A stretch of 64,000 nt of DNA from VAZQ01 sp963816745. GTDB lineage: Bacteria > Pseudomonadota > Alphaproteobacteria > Rhizobiales > Xanthobacteraceae. A program made the translations under genes and the position numbers. The notes under the pieces were generated by a model. The model had not been told where the DNA came from. It did no database searches and saw only the letters and a list, made by a program, of their open reading frames with translations. The DNA is taken from assembly GCA_963816745.1 (NCBI GenBank), contig CAWFLQ010000013.1, positions 496,001 to 560,000 on the forward strand, read 5' to 3'. Each line of letters opens with the position of its first letter. The stretch's first letter is position 1. This document shows, in pieces, positions 46,080-55,222 of this stretch.

Positions 46080-47306
46080 ATGCGGATGTTGGCTCTTGCC
46101 GAACCGGTGCTGACTGTGGCCGAGGGCGACCGGCTGGCGCGGCGCAATGCGCTGGTGCTGGCGGTAACGCAGGCGCTCGCCGGCGGCAACAACTCGGTGC
46201 TGGTGGCGACCGCCGGTATCGTCGGGATCATGCTCGCCCCCGACAAGGGCTTGGCGACGCTGCCGATCAGCTTCCTGGCGCTGGGCATCTGGGCCGGCAC
46301 GCTGCCGATGGGCGTGCTGGCGCGGCGGCTCGGCCGGCGCAGCGCGCTGCAGATCGGCACCGTCTCCGGCGTGCTGACGGGACTGATCTGCTGCGTCGCC
46401 GTGCTGCAGGGCTCGTTTCTCCTGTTCAACATCGGCGCCGTGTTCAGCGGCTTCTACGCCTCGGCGCACCAGTCCTATCGCTTCGCCGCCGCCGATACCG
46501 CGAGCGAGGCGTTCCGGCCGAAGGCGATCTCGTGGGTGCTGCTGGGCGGCGTCCTCGCCGGCATCGTCGGGCCGCAACTCGTCATCGCGACCAAGGACCT
46601 GTGGCCGCCTTATCTCTTCGCCGCGACCTATATCGGCCAGTCCGCGCTCGCCGTCATCGCGGCCTGCGTGCTGATGTTCTTGAGCATCCCGAGGCCGCCG
46701 CCGCGGTCGGAAGTGGGCGACGGCCGCCCGCTTGCCGAGATCGCGAAGGAGCCGCGCTTCATCGTGGCGGTCGCTTGCGGGGTGGCGTCCTACTCGATGA
46801 TGAACCTGGTGATGACCTCGGCGCCGCTCGCCATGGTCATGTGCAACCATTCCATCACCGACGCGACGCTCGGGCTGCAATGGCACGTGCTCGGCATGTA
46901 TGCGCCGAGCTTCATCACCGGCTCGCTCATCGCCCGCTTCGGCGTGGAGCGCATCACCGGGCTCGGGCTCGCGATCATCATCGTCGCCGCGGTGATCGGA
47001 ATTGCAGGCATTTCGCTCTGGCATTTCTGGAGCGCGCTTGCGCTGCTCGGCGTCGGCTGGAATTTCGCGTTCATCGGCGCCACCACGATGGTGACGGCGT
47101 GTCATCGGCCGAACGAGCGCAACAAGGTGCAGGCGTTCAACGATTTCCTGGTGTTCGGCTCGATGGCGATCGGCTCGTTCTCGTCCGGCATGCTGCTCGC
47201 GAATTTCGGCTGGGCCACGGTGAACGAGGTGGTGTTTCCGGTCGTGCTGGCGGCGGGCGCGCTGCTGCTCTGGGGCGCGCTGCGCAATCGCACGCGGATG
47301 GCGTAG
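46080..47306 (+). CDS. major facilitator superfamily transporter
   Basis: A 408-residue, twelve-helix inner-membrane transporter. The MFS loop 2-3 motif appears as GVLARRLGRRSALQIGT. The N-terminal 25 residues are polar and the helices are regularly spaced to WGALRNRTRMA. It could start at ATG 46080 or 46086. It resembles small-molecule/drug-like exporters without a clear substrate. It lies 79 bp downstream of the hydroxy-acid dehydrogenase and may be cotranscribed. Confidence 0.85.
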   Translation: MRMLALAEPVLTVAEGDRLARRNALVLAVTQALAGGNNSVLVATAGIVGIMLAPDKGLATLPISFLALGIWAGTLPMGVLARRLGRRSALQIGTVSGVLTGLICCVAVLQGSFLLFNIGAVFSGFYASAHQSYRFAAADTASEAFRPKAISWVLLGGVLAGIVGPQLVIATKDLWPPYLFAATYIGQSALAVIAACVLMFLSIPRPPPRSEVGDGRPLAEIAKEPRFIVAVACGVASYSMMNLVMTSAPLAMVMCNHSITDATLGLQWHVLGMYAPSFITGSLIARFGVERITGLGLAIIIVAAVIGIAGISLWHFWSALALLGVGWNFAFIGATTMVTACHRPNERNKVQAFNDFLVFGSMAIGSFSSGMLLANFGWATVNEVVFPVVLAAGALLLWGALRNRTRMA

Positions 47307-47431
47307 GGAGCCGCTGCTCACTTCGTTCTTGGCAGAAGGCGCCGCTCGGCAGTGTTATTTGCTTTTGTTCGTTGCGCGCGGATGACCATCGCGTCGATGG
47401 GAGTTCGATGCGCGACCTATTCGAGTGAGCC

Positions 47432-47680
47432 GCCTGATACCGTTTCAGACGGACAGACAAGTTTTTGAACGCGTAGGCAATTGTTCTTTCTTTCAAGAAC
47501 AAAACGTGCCGCGGTCGTGCGCAATTGTGCCGGTGCGATTCGCGTTCAGGTCACTAAAAGGCCGACCGGAGGCATGCGTTGCCTGATTCCGCTTCGGACG
47601 GATAGGCAAGTTTTCGGACGCGCAGGCAATCCGTCCTATTTTTGCAAGAACGAAACGCGTCGCCGTCGCGCGCGTTTGCA
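47432..47680. repeat. two diverged direct repeats of ~95 bp (149-bp period)
   Basis: Copy A starts at 47432 (GCCTGATACCGTTTCAGACGG) and copy B at 47581 (GCCTGATTCCGCTTCGGACGG). They align over ~95 bp, both including GACAAGTTTT/GGCAAGTTTT, AACGCGTAGGCAAT/GACGCGCAGGCAAT and TCAAGAACAAAACG/GCAAGAACGAAACG. They fill the gap between the MFS gene and the convergent araC-type gene. Confidence 0.7.
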
Positions 47681-47696
47681 TCGTTGCCCGTCGAGA

Positions 47697-48797
47697 TCAG
47701 ACGCGCAGCCGGCGAACCCAGTTCTCGTAGGCCCCCAGATCGATGCCGACGTTGGGCTGTCCTGCGCCGATGCGTGCGCGCCGGGACACGCCGGCGTCGC
47801 GCGCCTCGCGCGGGCTGTAATCGAAAGCCCGCCGGAACGCGCGGCTGAAATGCGGCCCGCTGACGAACCCGTGCTGGTGCGCGACCTCCGAAATGCGGTC
47901 ACGATTGTGCGGGTCGGCCAGGACCGCGTGGACGCGATCGAGCCTGCGCTTCTGGATGAAGGCGGCGACGCCGCCGAGTGGCTCGCAAAGCGCATAGAGC
48001 GTGGAACGCGACAGGCCCAGCGCCTGGCTGATGCTCTGCGGGGAGAGATCAGGCGAGCACAGATTGCGATCGATGTAGCGTCTGACCTCGGTGAGCCGCG
48101 CCGCTTCGAGCGGCGCTCGGGCCCGCTCCACGGCATCGCGTGACGGCGCCAGGCATGCAGCCACCAGGTTCAACGTTGCGCCGGCGACGTGACCGGCATC
48201 TGCGGCCTGCATTCGGTGCAGGTTGAGCGTGAGTGACATCAGGTGGCTGCGCAGCAAAGTCCCCATGGCGCCGTTGAGGACGAGGCCGTGCATATCGAAC
48301 GGCGCGAGAACTTCGTCGAGCGCGTCGCGTGGCAGGATAACGTTGACGTTCTCGATCTCGGTCACCTGCGCGGTGCTCGGGCGCGCCATGTCGAGCACCG
48401 CCACGCTCCCGCATCCGGCCTCGACCGTGCGGTCGTCGATCTCGCCGGTCCAAGTGCCCCGCCGCTGCAGGCGAACGATGTAGTGATCGTACTGATCGGC
48501 GCGGATCGTGCGCGGCGAACGCGACAGATGCTGCGCCGTGGAGCGCGTCTCGACCACCAGCGAATGCCCGAGATGCCAGCCGCGGGCGAACGCGCTGAAC
48601 GTGGCGGGATCGCGGTCCTCCGGCAGTTGCGCCTCGTGGGTCGCAGCCAAGACGGTGCGCCAGAGCGCGAACCGCTCGTGCGGTCGCACGGCGTCGGTAT
48701 CCACGACATTGGAAGGAATCGTCGCCATGCCCGGATGTCCCCACGCCCGCATGCCGCGTCCAATCGCGTTCTCATATTCGATCGCCGGCACAGACAC
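47697..48797 (-). CDS. AraC-family transcriptional regulator
   Basis: A 366-residue regulator: an N-terminal ~200-residue AraC-binding-like domain (WHLGHSLVVETRSTAQHLSRS, YDHYIVRLQRRGTWTGEIDDR) and a C-terminal double helix-turn-helix (SPQSISQALGLSRSTLYAL, ISEVAHQHGFVSGPHFSRAFRRAFDYSPREAR). The start could be internal (Met24 at 48728, MATIPSNVVDT) because the first residues show no homology. Effector and targets are unknown. Confidence 0.88.
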   Translation of the reverse strand: MSVPAIEYENAIGRGMRAWGHPGMATIPSNVVDTDAVRPHERFALWRTVLAATHEAQLPEDRDPATFSAFARGWHLGHSLVVETRSTAQHLSRSPRTIRADQYDHYIVRLQRRGTWTGEIDDRTVEAGCGSVAVLDMARPSTAQVTEIENVNVILPRDALDEVLAPFDMHGLVLNGAMGTLLRSHLMSLTLNLHRMQAADAGHVAGATLNLVAACLAPSRDAVERARAPLEAARLTEVRRYIDRNLCSPDLSPQSISQALGLSRSTLYALCEPLGGVAAFIQKRRLDRVHAVLADPHNRDRISEVAHQHGFVSGPHFSRAFRRAFDYSPREARDAGVSRRARIGAGQPNVGIDLGAYENWVRRLRV

Positions 48798-49028
48798 AAG
48801 TTGTGCGCCGGCGTGGGAACATGCCGTGTTTTCCGCAGGATCCGTTTGGTCCGGGGCGACGGCCCATATCTGTCCCTGGGGATATCCGCCGTTGCACTGT
48901 GGTTGTGTTTTTGGCTATATCCGCGCCACTTTCGGCCGGGCGAGCAGGCGTTAATGCCGGCCCGGCGCGGCGGCAGCCGGGCAGGGGGTCTCTGCCAGGC
49001 GCGCTTCCATAAAATCGGGGTTTGAACA

Positions 49029-51155
49029 ATGACAGCTCTCTGGCTGATCGTCCTTTGCGGCGTGCTCGCCATCCTCTACGCCATCTGGGCGATCCGTTCG
49101 GTGCTCGCGGCCGATCCGGGCAATGCGCGCATGCAGGAGATCGCCGCGGCGGTCGCCGAAGGCGCGCAGGCCTATCTCAAGCGCCAATACACCACCATCG
49201 GCATCGTCGGCATCGTGATTTTCCTCATCATCGCCTATTTCCTCGGCTGGCTGCAGGCCTTCGGCTTCTTGATCGGCGCGGTGCTTTCGGGCGCCGCCGG
49301 CTTCATCGGCATGAACGTCTCGGTGCGCGCCAACGTGCGCACGGCCCAGGCCGCCACCACCTCGCTCGCGGGCGGGCTCGAGCTCGCCTTCAAGGCCGGT
49401 GCGATCACCGGGCTCCTGGTCGCCGGCCTCGCGCTGCTCGGCGTCACGCTCTATTTCGTCTTCCTGATCGGCCCGCGAGGCATGACGCCCGATGACCGCA
49501 CCGTCATCGACGCGCTGGTGGCGCTCGGCTTCGGCGCCTCGCTGATCTCGATCTTCGCCCGTCTCGGCGGCGGCATCTTCACCAAGGGCGCGGATGTGGG
49601 CGGCGACCTCGTGGGCAAGGTCGAGGCCGGCATCCCGGAGGACGATCCGCGCAATCCCGCCACCATCGCCGACAACGTGGGCGACAATGTCGGCGACTGC
49701 GCCGGCATGGCGGCCGACCTGTTCGAGACCTATGCGGTGACCGCGGTCGCCACCATGGTGCTGGCGGCGATCTTCTTCCGCACCGCCGGCGCCGACGTGC
49801 TGCTCAACATGATGACCTATCCGCTCGCCATCGGCGGCATCTGCATCATCACCTCGATCGTCGGCACCTTCTTCGTCAAGCTGCCGGCCAACCAGTCGAT
49901 CATGGGCGCGCTCTACCGCGGCCTGATCGTGACCGGCGTGCTCTCGCTCGGCGGCGTCGCGCTCGTGACGCACTATCTGGTGGGCTTCGGTGCCGTGCCG
50001 GGACAGTCTTTTACCGGAATGTCGCTGTTTCTCTGCGGCGTCGTCGGATTGGCCGTGACCGGGCTGATCATCTGGATCACCGAATACTATACGGGCACCA
50101 ATTTCCGCCCGGTGCAGTCGATCGCCAAGGCGTCGGTGACAGGACACGGCACCAACGTCATCCAGGGTCTCGCCATCTCGCTCGAGGCGACGGCGCTTCC
50201 CGCCATCGTGATCATCGCGGGCATCCTGGTGACCTTCAAACTCGCCGGACTGTTCGGCATCGCGATCGCCGTCACCACCATGCTCGCGCTCGCCGGCATG
50301 ATCGTGGCGCTCGATGCCTTCGGTCCGGTCACCGACAATGCCGGCGGCATTGCCGAGATGGCCGGACTGCCGAAGGAGGTGCGCAAATCGACCGACGCGC
50401 TCGACGCCGTCGGCAACACCACCAAGGCGGTGACCAAGGGCTATGCCATCGGCTCCGCCGGCCTCGGTGCGCTGGTGCTGTTCGCGGCGTATAATGAGGA
50501 CCTGAAGTACTTCATCGCCAACACCTCGAAGTTTCCGTACTTCCAGGGGGTCCAGCTCGATTTCTCGCTGAACAACCCCTACGTCGTGGTCGGTCTCTTG
50601 TTCGGCGGCCTGCTGCCCTATCTGTTCGGCGCGATGGGCATGACCGCCGTCGGCCGCGCCGCGTCGGCGATCGTGGAAGAGGTGCGCCGGCAGTTCCGTG
50701 AGAAGCCCGGCATCATGCAGGGGACCGACAAGCCCGACTACGGCAAGGCGGTCGACCTGCTGACCCGCGCCGCGATCAAGGAGATGATCATCCCCTCGCT
50801 GCTGCCGGTCCTGTCGCCGATCGTGGTGTATTTCCTGGTCTACTGGATCGCCGGCGGCGGGGCGGTTGGCAAATCGGCGGCGTTCTCCGCGGTCGGCGCC
50901 ATGCTGCTCGGCGTCATCGTCACCGGGCTGTTCGTCGCGATCTCGATGACCTCGGGCGGCGGCGCCTGGGACAACGCCAAGAAATACATCGAGGACGGCC
51001 ACTACGGCGGCAAGGGCTCGGACGCCCACAAGGCCGCGGTGACGGGCGACACCGTCGGCGATCCCTACAAGGACACGGCGGGACCCGCCGTGAACCCGAT
51101 GATCAAGATCACCAACATCGTGGCGCTGCTGCTGTTGGCGGTGCTGGCGCACTGA
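49029..51155 (+). CDS. hppA: K+-insensitive pyrophosphate-energised proton pump
   Basis: A 708-residue membrane pyrophosphatase pumping H+ (~16 transmembrane helices) while hydrolysing PPi. The substrate motif GGGIFTKGADVGGDLVGKVEAGIPEDDPRNPATIADNVGDNVGDCAG is intact, as is DNAGGIAEMAGLP. Lys466 in GNTTKAVTKGYAIGSA occupies the position where K+-dependent enzymes have Ala, so this is the K+-independent type. The start ATG 49029 gives the usual short hydrophilic N-terminus. Confidence 0.96.
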   Translation: MTALWLIVLCGVLAILYAIWAIRSVLAADPGNARMQEIAAAVAEGAQAYLKRQYTTIGIVGIVIFLIIAYFLGWLQAFGFLIGAVLSGAAGFIGMNVSVRANVRTAQAATTSLAGGLELAFKAGAITGLLVAGLALLGVTLYFVFLIGPRGMTPDDRTVIDALVALGFGASLISIFARLGGGIFTKGADVGGDLVGKVEAGIPEDDPRNPATIADNVGDNVGDCAGMAADLFETYAVTAVATMVLAAIFFRTAGADVLLNMMTYPLAIGGICIITSIVGTFFVKLPANQSIMGALYRGLIVTGVLSLGGVALVTHYLVGFGAVPGQSFTGMSLFLCGVVGLAVTGLIIWITEYYTGTNFRPVQSIAKASVTGHGTNVIQGLAISLEATALPAIVIIAGILVTFKLAGLFGIAIAVTTMLALAGMIVALDAFGPVTDNAGGIAEMAGLPKEVRKSTDALDAVGNTTKAVTKGYAIGSAGLGALVLFAAYNEDLKYFIANTSKFPYFQGVQLDFSLNNPYVVVGLLFGGLLPYLFGAMGMTAVGRAASAIVEEVRRQFREKPGIMQGTDKPDYGKAVDLLTRAAIKEMIIPSLLPVLSPIVVYFLVYWIAGGGAVGKSAAFSAVGAMLLGVIVTGLFVAISMTSGGGAWDNAKKYIEDGHYGGKGSDAHKAAVTGDTVGDPYKDTAGPAVNPMIKITNIVALLLLAVLAH

Positions 51156-51168
51156 GCTGAGCACCCGT

Positions 51169-51249
51169 AGGTTGGGTCGAGCGTTTGCGAGACCCAACCA
51201 TCACGGGCCGAAGCGTTGGGTCTCGTAAAGAACTCGACCCAACCTACGG
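51169..51249. repeat. inverted-repeat intergenic element, copy 2 (GTAGGTTGGGTCGAG arms)
   Basis: Outer arms GTAGGTTGGGTCGAG / CTCGACCCAACCTAC with inner GAGACCCAAC / GTTGGGTCTC. It matches the reverse complement of the element at 30221-30301, including the GCGTTT / AAAGAAC spacers. It lies 14 bp after hppA. Confidence 0.8.
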
Positions 51250-51410
51250 CCCAGCGCTTGAACAGCTCGGACCTGGGCGAACCCCGCGGCACGTGCCGTG
51301 GGGTTTTCGCTGTCGGCCTGTCCACAGGCCGCGCCGACAAGTCGCGTGGTGGGCCGCCCGTGTGCTATTCTCCACCCAATAAAAGTCGAACAAACCCAGG
51401 GAACATCATA

Positions 51411-52388
51411 ATGGCTGCAAATCCGTATCTCAGACATTTTGCCGTGCTGCTGGCGGGCATGCTCGCGTGCGCTGCGCTGCCGGCGCAGGCCCAGCAATAT
51501 CCGTCGCAGCCGATCAAGATCATCGTGCCGACGCCGCCCGGCGGCGTTGCCGACATCGTCGGCCGCGCCTTCGCGCTGAAGCTAAGCGAGGGCGGCAAGA
51601 CCGCCGTCGCCGAAAACAAGACGGGCGCGACCGGCACGATCGCGGCCGACTTCGTCGCCAAGTCGCCGCCCGACGGCTACACCGTCTATGTGGGATTTCA
51701 CGCCACGCAGGCGATCCTGCCGCATCTTTTGAAGCTGCCCTACGATGCCGCCAAGGATTTTGCCCCGGTCAGCCTGGTGGCGAAATCGTCCAACGTGCTG
51801 GTCGTTCACCCCTCCGTTCCCGCGCAATCGATGAAGGAGCTGGTCGACTACGCCAAGGCCAACCCGAAGAAGCTGACCTACGCCTCGCAGGGCAACGGCA
51901 GCTCGGGCCACATCGTGGCCGAGCAGCTCAAGCAGATCGCAGGCATCGATATCGTGCACGTGCCCTACCGCGGCGCCGCACCGGCCGTGCAGGACCTCCT
52001 CGCCGGCCACGTCTCGATGATGTTCGATATTCAGACGCTCGCCGTCCCGCAGGTCACCGCCGGCAAGGTCCGTGCCCTCGCGGTGGCGGCGCCGCAGCGG
52101 ATCGCCGCGCTGCCCGACGTTCCGACCACGGCGGAAGTGGGGATGCCGGAGCTGGAGGGCGGCCCCTGGTTCGGCCTGCTCGTGCCGGCCGCAACGCCGC
52201 GGCCGATCGTCGAATGGCTCAATGCGGAGGCGACCAAAGCCTTCTCCGCGCCCGACATGCGCGATCGCCTTGTTGCGCAGGGACTCACGCTGCCGCTCGG
52301 CTCGCCGGAGGATTTTTCCCGTTACATCGCGGCCGAGACCAAGCGCTGGGGTGCCGTGATCAGCGCGGCGGGCATCAAGATGGAGTGA
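51411..52388 (+). CDS. tripartite tricarboxylate transporter (Bug) substrate-binding protein
   Basis: A 325-residue periplasmic binding protein from ATG 51411, with a signal peptide (FAVLLAGMLACAALPAQA). Family landmarks are QQYPSQPIKIIVPTPPGGVADIVGR, SPPDGYTVYVGFHATQ, AGIDIVHVPYRGAAPAVQDLLAGHVSMMFD and DVPTTAEVGMPELEG. No transporter membrane genes nearby. It is the third Bug protein of the window, not unusually similar to the other two. Confidence 0.9.
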   Translation: MAANPYLRHFAVLLAGMLACAALPAQAQQYPSQPIKIIVPTPPGGVADIVGRAFALKLSEGGKTAVAENKTGATGTIAADFVAKSPPDGYTVYVGFHATQAILPHLLKLPYDAAKDFAPVSLVAKSSNVLVVHPSVPAQSMKELVDYAKANPKKLTYASQGNGSSGHIVAEQLKQIAGIDIVHVPYRGAAPAVQDLLAGHVSMMFDIQTLAVPQVTAGKVRALAVAAPQRIAALPDVPTTAEVGMPELEGGPWFGLLVPAATPRPIVEWLNAEATKAFSAPDMRDRLVAQGLTLPLGSPEDFSRYIAAETKRWGAVISAAGIKME

Positions 52389-52407
52389 AGCGCTTCGGCT
52401 TGAGCGC

Positions 52408-52857
52408 TTAGAAGATCTTGAACATGGCGTTGATGTAGGCGTAGTCCTTGCCGCCGGTCGGAGTGGTGCGGCTGACGAAGTCGAACAGCCTGCCGTCCTG
52501 CATGCCGTAGTTGGCGAGGCGCTGCACTCGGCGGTTCTTGTCGAAATAGACCGCGACCACGCGCTGGTCGACGACCTGTTGCGGCATGAAGCCGATGGCG
52601 CGTTCGGCGCGCTGCGAAATGTAATAGAACGCCTCGCCGCTCACCGTTGCGACGGTCGAGGGCGTGCCGAGCACGATCAGCACCTGCTCCTGCGTGGATC
52701 CGATCGGGATCTGCTCGAGTGCGCCTTCCGGCACGATATAGCCGCGCTGATAGGTCTCGGAGAAACAGCCGCCGAGCAGCAGCCCGAGCGCCACCACGGC
52801 CGCCACGAGTTTGGGCGAGGCCATGCCGGACGGGCGGGTTGGGCGCGGGCTTTTCAT
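52408..52857 (-). CDS. bamE: outer-membrane assembly lipoprotein BamE (OmlA/SmpA)
   Basis: A lipoprotein of the BAM complex. The lipobox LGLLLGGCFSETYQRGYIVP follows a basic N-terminus; the SmpA/OmlA domain carries IPIGSTQEQVLIVLGTPSTV and a FYYISQRAERAIGF strand. I choose ATG 52857 (MKSPRPTRPSG), with 52824 and 52875 as alternatives. It is divergent from the cytochrome-bc1 chaperone gene, a conserved alphaproteobacterial arrangement. Confidence 0.88.
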   Translation of the reverse strand: MKSPRPTRPSGMASPKLVAAVVALGLLLGGCFSETYQRGYIVPEGALEQIPIGSTQEQVLIVLGTPSTVATVSGEAFYYISQRAERAIGFMPQQVVDQRVVAVYFDKNRRVQRLANYGMQDGRLFDFVSRTTPTGGKDYAYINAMFKIF

Positions 52858-52998
52858 AGCGATTGAGGTTCCCATATCACGTGTCGCATTCGCTGGCGCA
52901 TCGACTTGCATTCGCTGGCGCATTGACGTACCGGGCGAGGCCGACCCCCTGCAAAGGCGGTTTCGTCCACAACCGGTCGCGGGTGCTGAGCTAACTCT

Positions 52999-53547
52999 AT
53001 GATATTTCGTTTATTTCGCCACACCCCGCGGGAACGGATCATCGCGTCTCTCTATGGCACCATCGTGGCGCAGGCGCGAGTACCGGCATTTTACCGCAGC
53101 TATGGCGTCCCGGACACGGTAAACGGCCGCATGGAGATGATCATGCTCCATGCCGTGTTGCTGCTGCGGCGCTTGGAGGGCGAGGCGCCGCCGGCGCGGG
53201 CGCTCGGGCAGGAGCTGTTCGACCGGTTCTGTCGGGACATGGACGAAAGCCTGCGCGAGATGGGGGTGGGCGACCTTGCGGTGCCGCGAAAAATGCGCCG
53301 GATCGGGGAGGCGTTCTATGGCCGGCAGGCGGCCTACCAGGCGGCCCTGGCGGCGCCCGGCGACGAGCCGCTTGCGGCCACCTTACAGCGCAATGTATTT
53401 GCCGGGGCCTCGGAACCGGCAGCGGCCGCGCGGCTGGCGGCCTATGTCCGCGAGGCTGTACGACGGCTGGCCGCGCTGGACGCCGAAGGGTTCGAACGCG
53501 CGGAGCTCGCGTTTCCCGATCCCGAACCACTGACGGTCGGCGCATGA
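52999..53547 (+). CDS. ubiquinol-cytochrome c chaperone family protein (CBP3-like)
   Basis: A 182-residue protein matching the CBP3/UQCC1 family, which aids cytochrome b / bc1 assembly: AQARVPAFYRSYGVPDTVNGRMEMIMLHAVLLLRRL and LFDRFCRDMDESLREMGVGDLAVPRKMRRIGEAFYGR are typical. The stop overlaps the yceD start (ATGA). Confidence 0.9.
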   Translation: MIFRLFRHTPRERIIASLYGTIVAQARVPAFYRSYGVPDTVNGRMEMIMLHAVLLLRRLEGEAPPARALGQELFDRFCRDMDESLREMGVGDLAVPRKMRRIGEAFYGRQAAYQAALAAPGDEPLAATLQRNVFAGASEPAAAARLAAYVREAVRRLAALDAEGFERAELAFPDPEPLTVGA

Positions 53548-54104
53548 CCCGGATGCCCGAAGCTTTGGCTCGACGTCCCTGGAGCGTGCGGCTCGATGAG
53601 AGCAACGTGCCCGAGACCGGACGGCATCTCGATCTCGTGGCCGACCCGGAGACGCGTGCCGCCACTGCCGAGCTTGCCGGTGTTGCGGGCTTGCCGCGTC
53701 TTGTCGCCGAGTTCGACGTCACGCGGCACGGCCGCGGCGGCCTGCGCGTGGTCGGCCGCGTGTCGGCCACCGTCGAGCAGACCTGCGTGGTGACGCTCGA
53801 GCCGATCGAGAGCACGATCGATGAGCCGATCGACCTCGCCTTCGTGCCGGCTGCGGGGGCGCCGTCCGAGGGCGCCGCGGAGGTGGAGATGGCGCCCGAC
53901 GCGCCCGACGAGTTGATCGACGGCGCGGTCGATCTCGGCGCGATTGCCACCGAATTCCTGATCCTCGGCATCGATCCATATGCCCGCAAACCGGACGCCG
54001 TGTTCGAGGCGCCGGCAGCCGGCGATGATTCCGCGCATCCTTTCGAAGCGCTGGCAGCGCTGAAGAAAGGACAGGAAAAGGGGCGGGGTGGTAAGCAGGG
54101 GTGA
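53544..54104 (+). CDS. yceD: YceD/DUF177-family protein
   Basis: A 186-residue protein with the DUF177 core VSATVEQTCVVTLEPIESTI and the acidic DEPIDLAFVP region. In other bacteria it sits with rpmF and is linked to 23S rRNA processing. Here no rpmF follows; plsX starts 47 bp later. Confidence 0.87.
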   Translation: MTRMPEALARRPWSVRLDESNVPETGRHLDLVADPETRAATAELAGVAGLPRLVAEFDVTRHGRGGLRVVGRVSATVEQTCVVTLEPIESTIDEPIDLAFVPAAGAPSEGAAEVEMAPDAPDELIDGAVDLGAIATEFLILGIDPYARKPDAVFEAPAAGDDSAHPFEALAALKKGQEKGRGGKQG

Positions 54105-54151
54105 TTTTGCGCCCCCTGTTGTGTCCCCGGCCGACGCGGTATTGTCACGCC

Positions 54152-55222
54152 ATGCCCCAGAAAGTCCGCATCGCGCTTGACGCCATGGGGGGAGACCATG
54201 GGGCAGCGGTGGTCGTACCGGGCGCCGAACGGTCGCTCAGGCGTCATCCCGACATCGAATTCCTGCTGTTCGGCGATCGCGCGGTGGTGGACCCGCTGCT
54301 CGACGCCTGTCCACAGCTCAAGGCGGCTTCGCGCGTCATCCACACGGATGTGGCGATCAAGATGGACGACAAGCCGAGCCAGGCGCTACGCAAGGGCCGG
54401 TGGAAGTCCTCGATGTGGCTCGCCATCGACGCCGTCAAGAAGGGCGAGGCGGACGTTGCGGTTTCCGCCGGCAATACCGGGGCGCTCATGGCCATGGCCA
54501 AGTTCGAGCTCCGGACCATGGCGGGGATCGATCGGCCGGCGATCGCGGCGATCTGGCCGACGCTCAAGGGCGAGTCGATCGTGCTCGATCTCGGGGCCAC
54601 CATCGGCGCCGACGCCGGGCATCTCGTCCACATGGCCGCCATGGGCAGCGCCATGGCGCGGGTGTTGTTCGGGCTCGAGCGGCCGACGGTGGGTCTGCTC
54701 AACATCGGGGTGGAGGAGGCGAAAGGACTTGAAGAAGTGCGAGAAGCCAGCCGTATGTTGCGCGAAGGCCAATGGCCACAATTCGCGTATGCCGGCTTTG
54801 TCGAGGGCGACGACATCGGCAAGGGGACAGTGGACGTGGTGGTGACCGAAGGATTTACCGGCAATATAGCGCTCAAGGCGGCTGAAGGGACTGCGCGTCA
54901 GCTCGTTCATATGCTCAGGAGCGAGATGCGCCGCAGCTGGGCGAGGAAGCTCGGCTATCTCCTGGCGCGCGGCGCGTTTCGCGCGCTCGGCGACAAGATG
55001 GATCCGCGCAAGTCGAACGGCGGCGTCTTCCTCGGCCTCAACGGCATCGTCATCAAGAGCCATGGCGGCATCGACGCCGAGGGCTTCGCCTATGCAATCG
55101 ATCGCGGCCACGAGTTGGTGCGCCACGATTTGCTCGCCAAGATCGGCCAGACGCTGGGCAAGGGGCCATCCGAGCCGCCGCAACCGGGCCCGGGAAATCT
55201 CGTGCGGAGTTTGGCCTCGTGA
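54152..55222 (+). CDS. plsX: phosphate acyltransferase PlsX
   Basis: Makes acyl-phosphate from acyl-ACP for phospholipid synthesis. The 356-residue product from ATG 54152 opens ALDAMGGDHGAAVVVPGA and contains AVSAGNTGALMA, VLDLGATIGADAGHLVHMA, VGLLNIGVEEAKG and VVTEGFTGNIALKAAEG, as expected. The stop overlaps the fabH GTG start. Confidence 0.96.
   Translation: MPQKVRIALDAMGGDHGAAVVVPGAERSLRRHPDIEFLLFGDRAVVDPLLDACPQLKAASRVIHTDVAIKMDDKPSQALRKGRWKSSMWLAIDAVKKGEADVAVSAGNTGALMAMAKFELRTMAGIDRPAIAAIWPTLKGESIVLDLGATIGADAGHLVHMAAMGSAMARVLFGLERPTVGLLNIGVEEAKGLEEVREASRMLREGQWPQFAYAGFVEGDDIGKGTVDVVVTEGFTGNIALKAAEGTARQLVHMLRSEMRRSWARKLGYLLARGAFRALGDKMDPRKSNGGVFLGLNGIVIKSHGGIDAEGFAYAIDRGHELVRHDLLAKIGQTLGKGPSEPPQPGPGNLVRSLAS

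Noticed and set aside
48951..51197. 748-codon minus-strand open frame opposite hppA
   Set aside because: It is the His/Asp/Arg-rich antisense shadow of a fully motif-supported pyrophosphatase.
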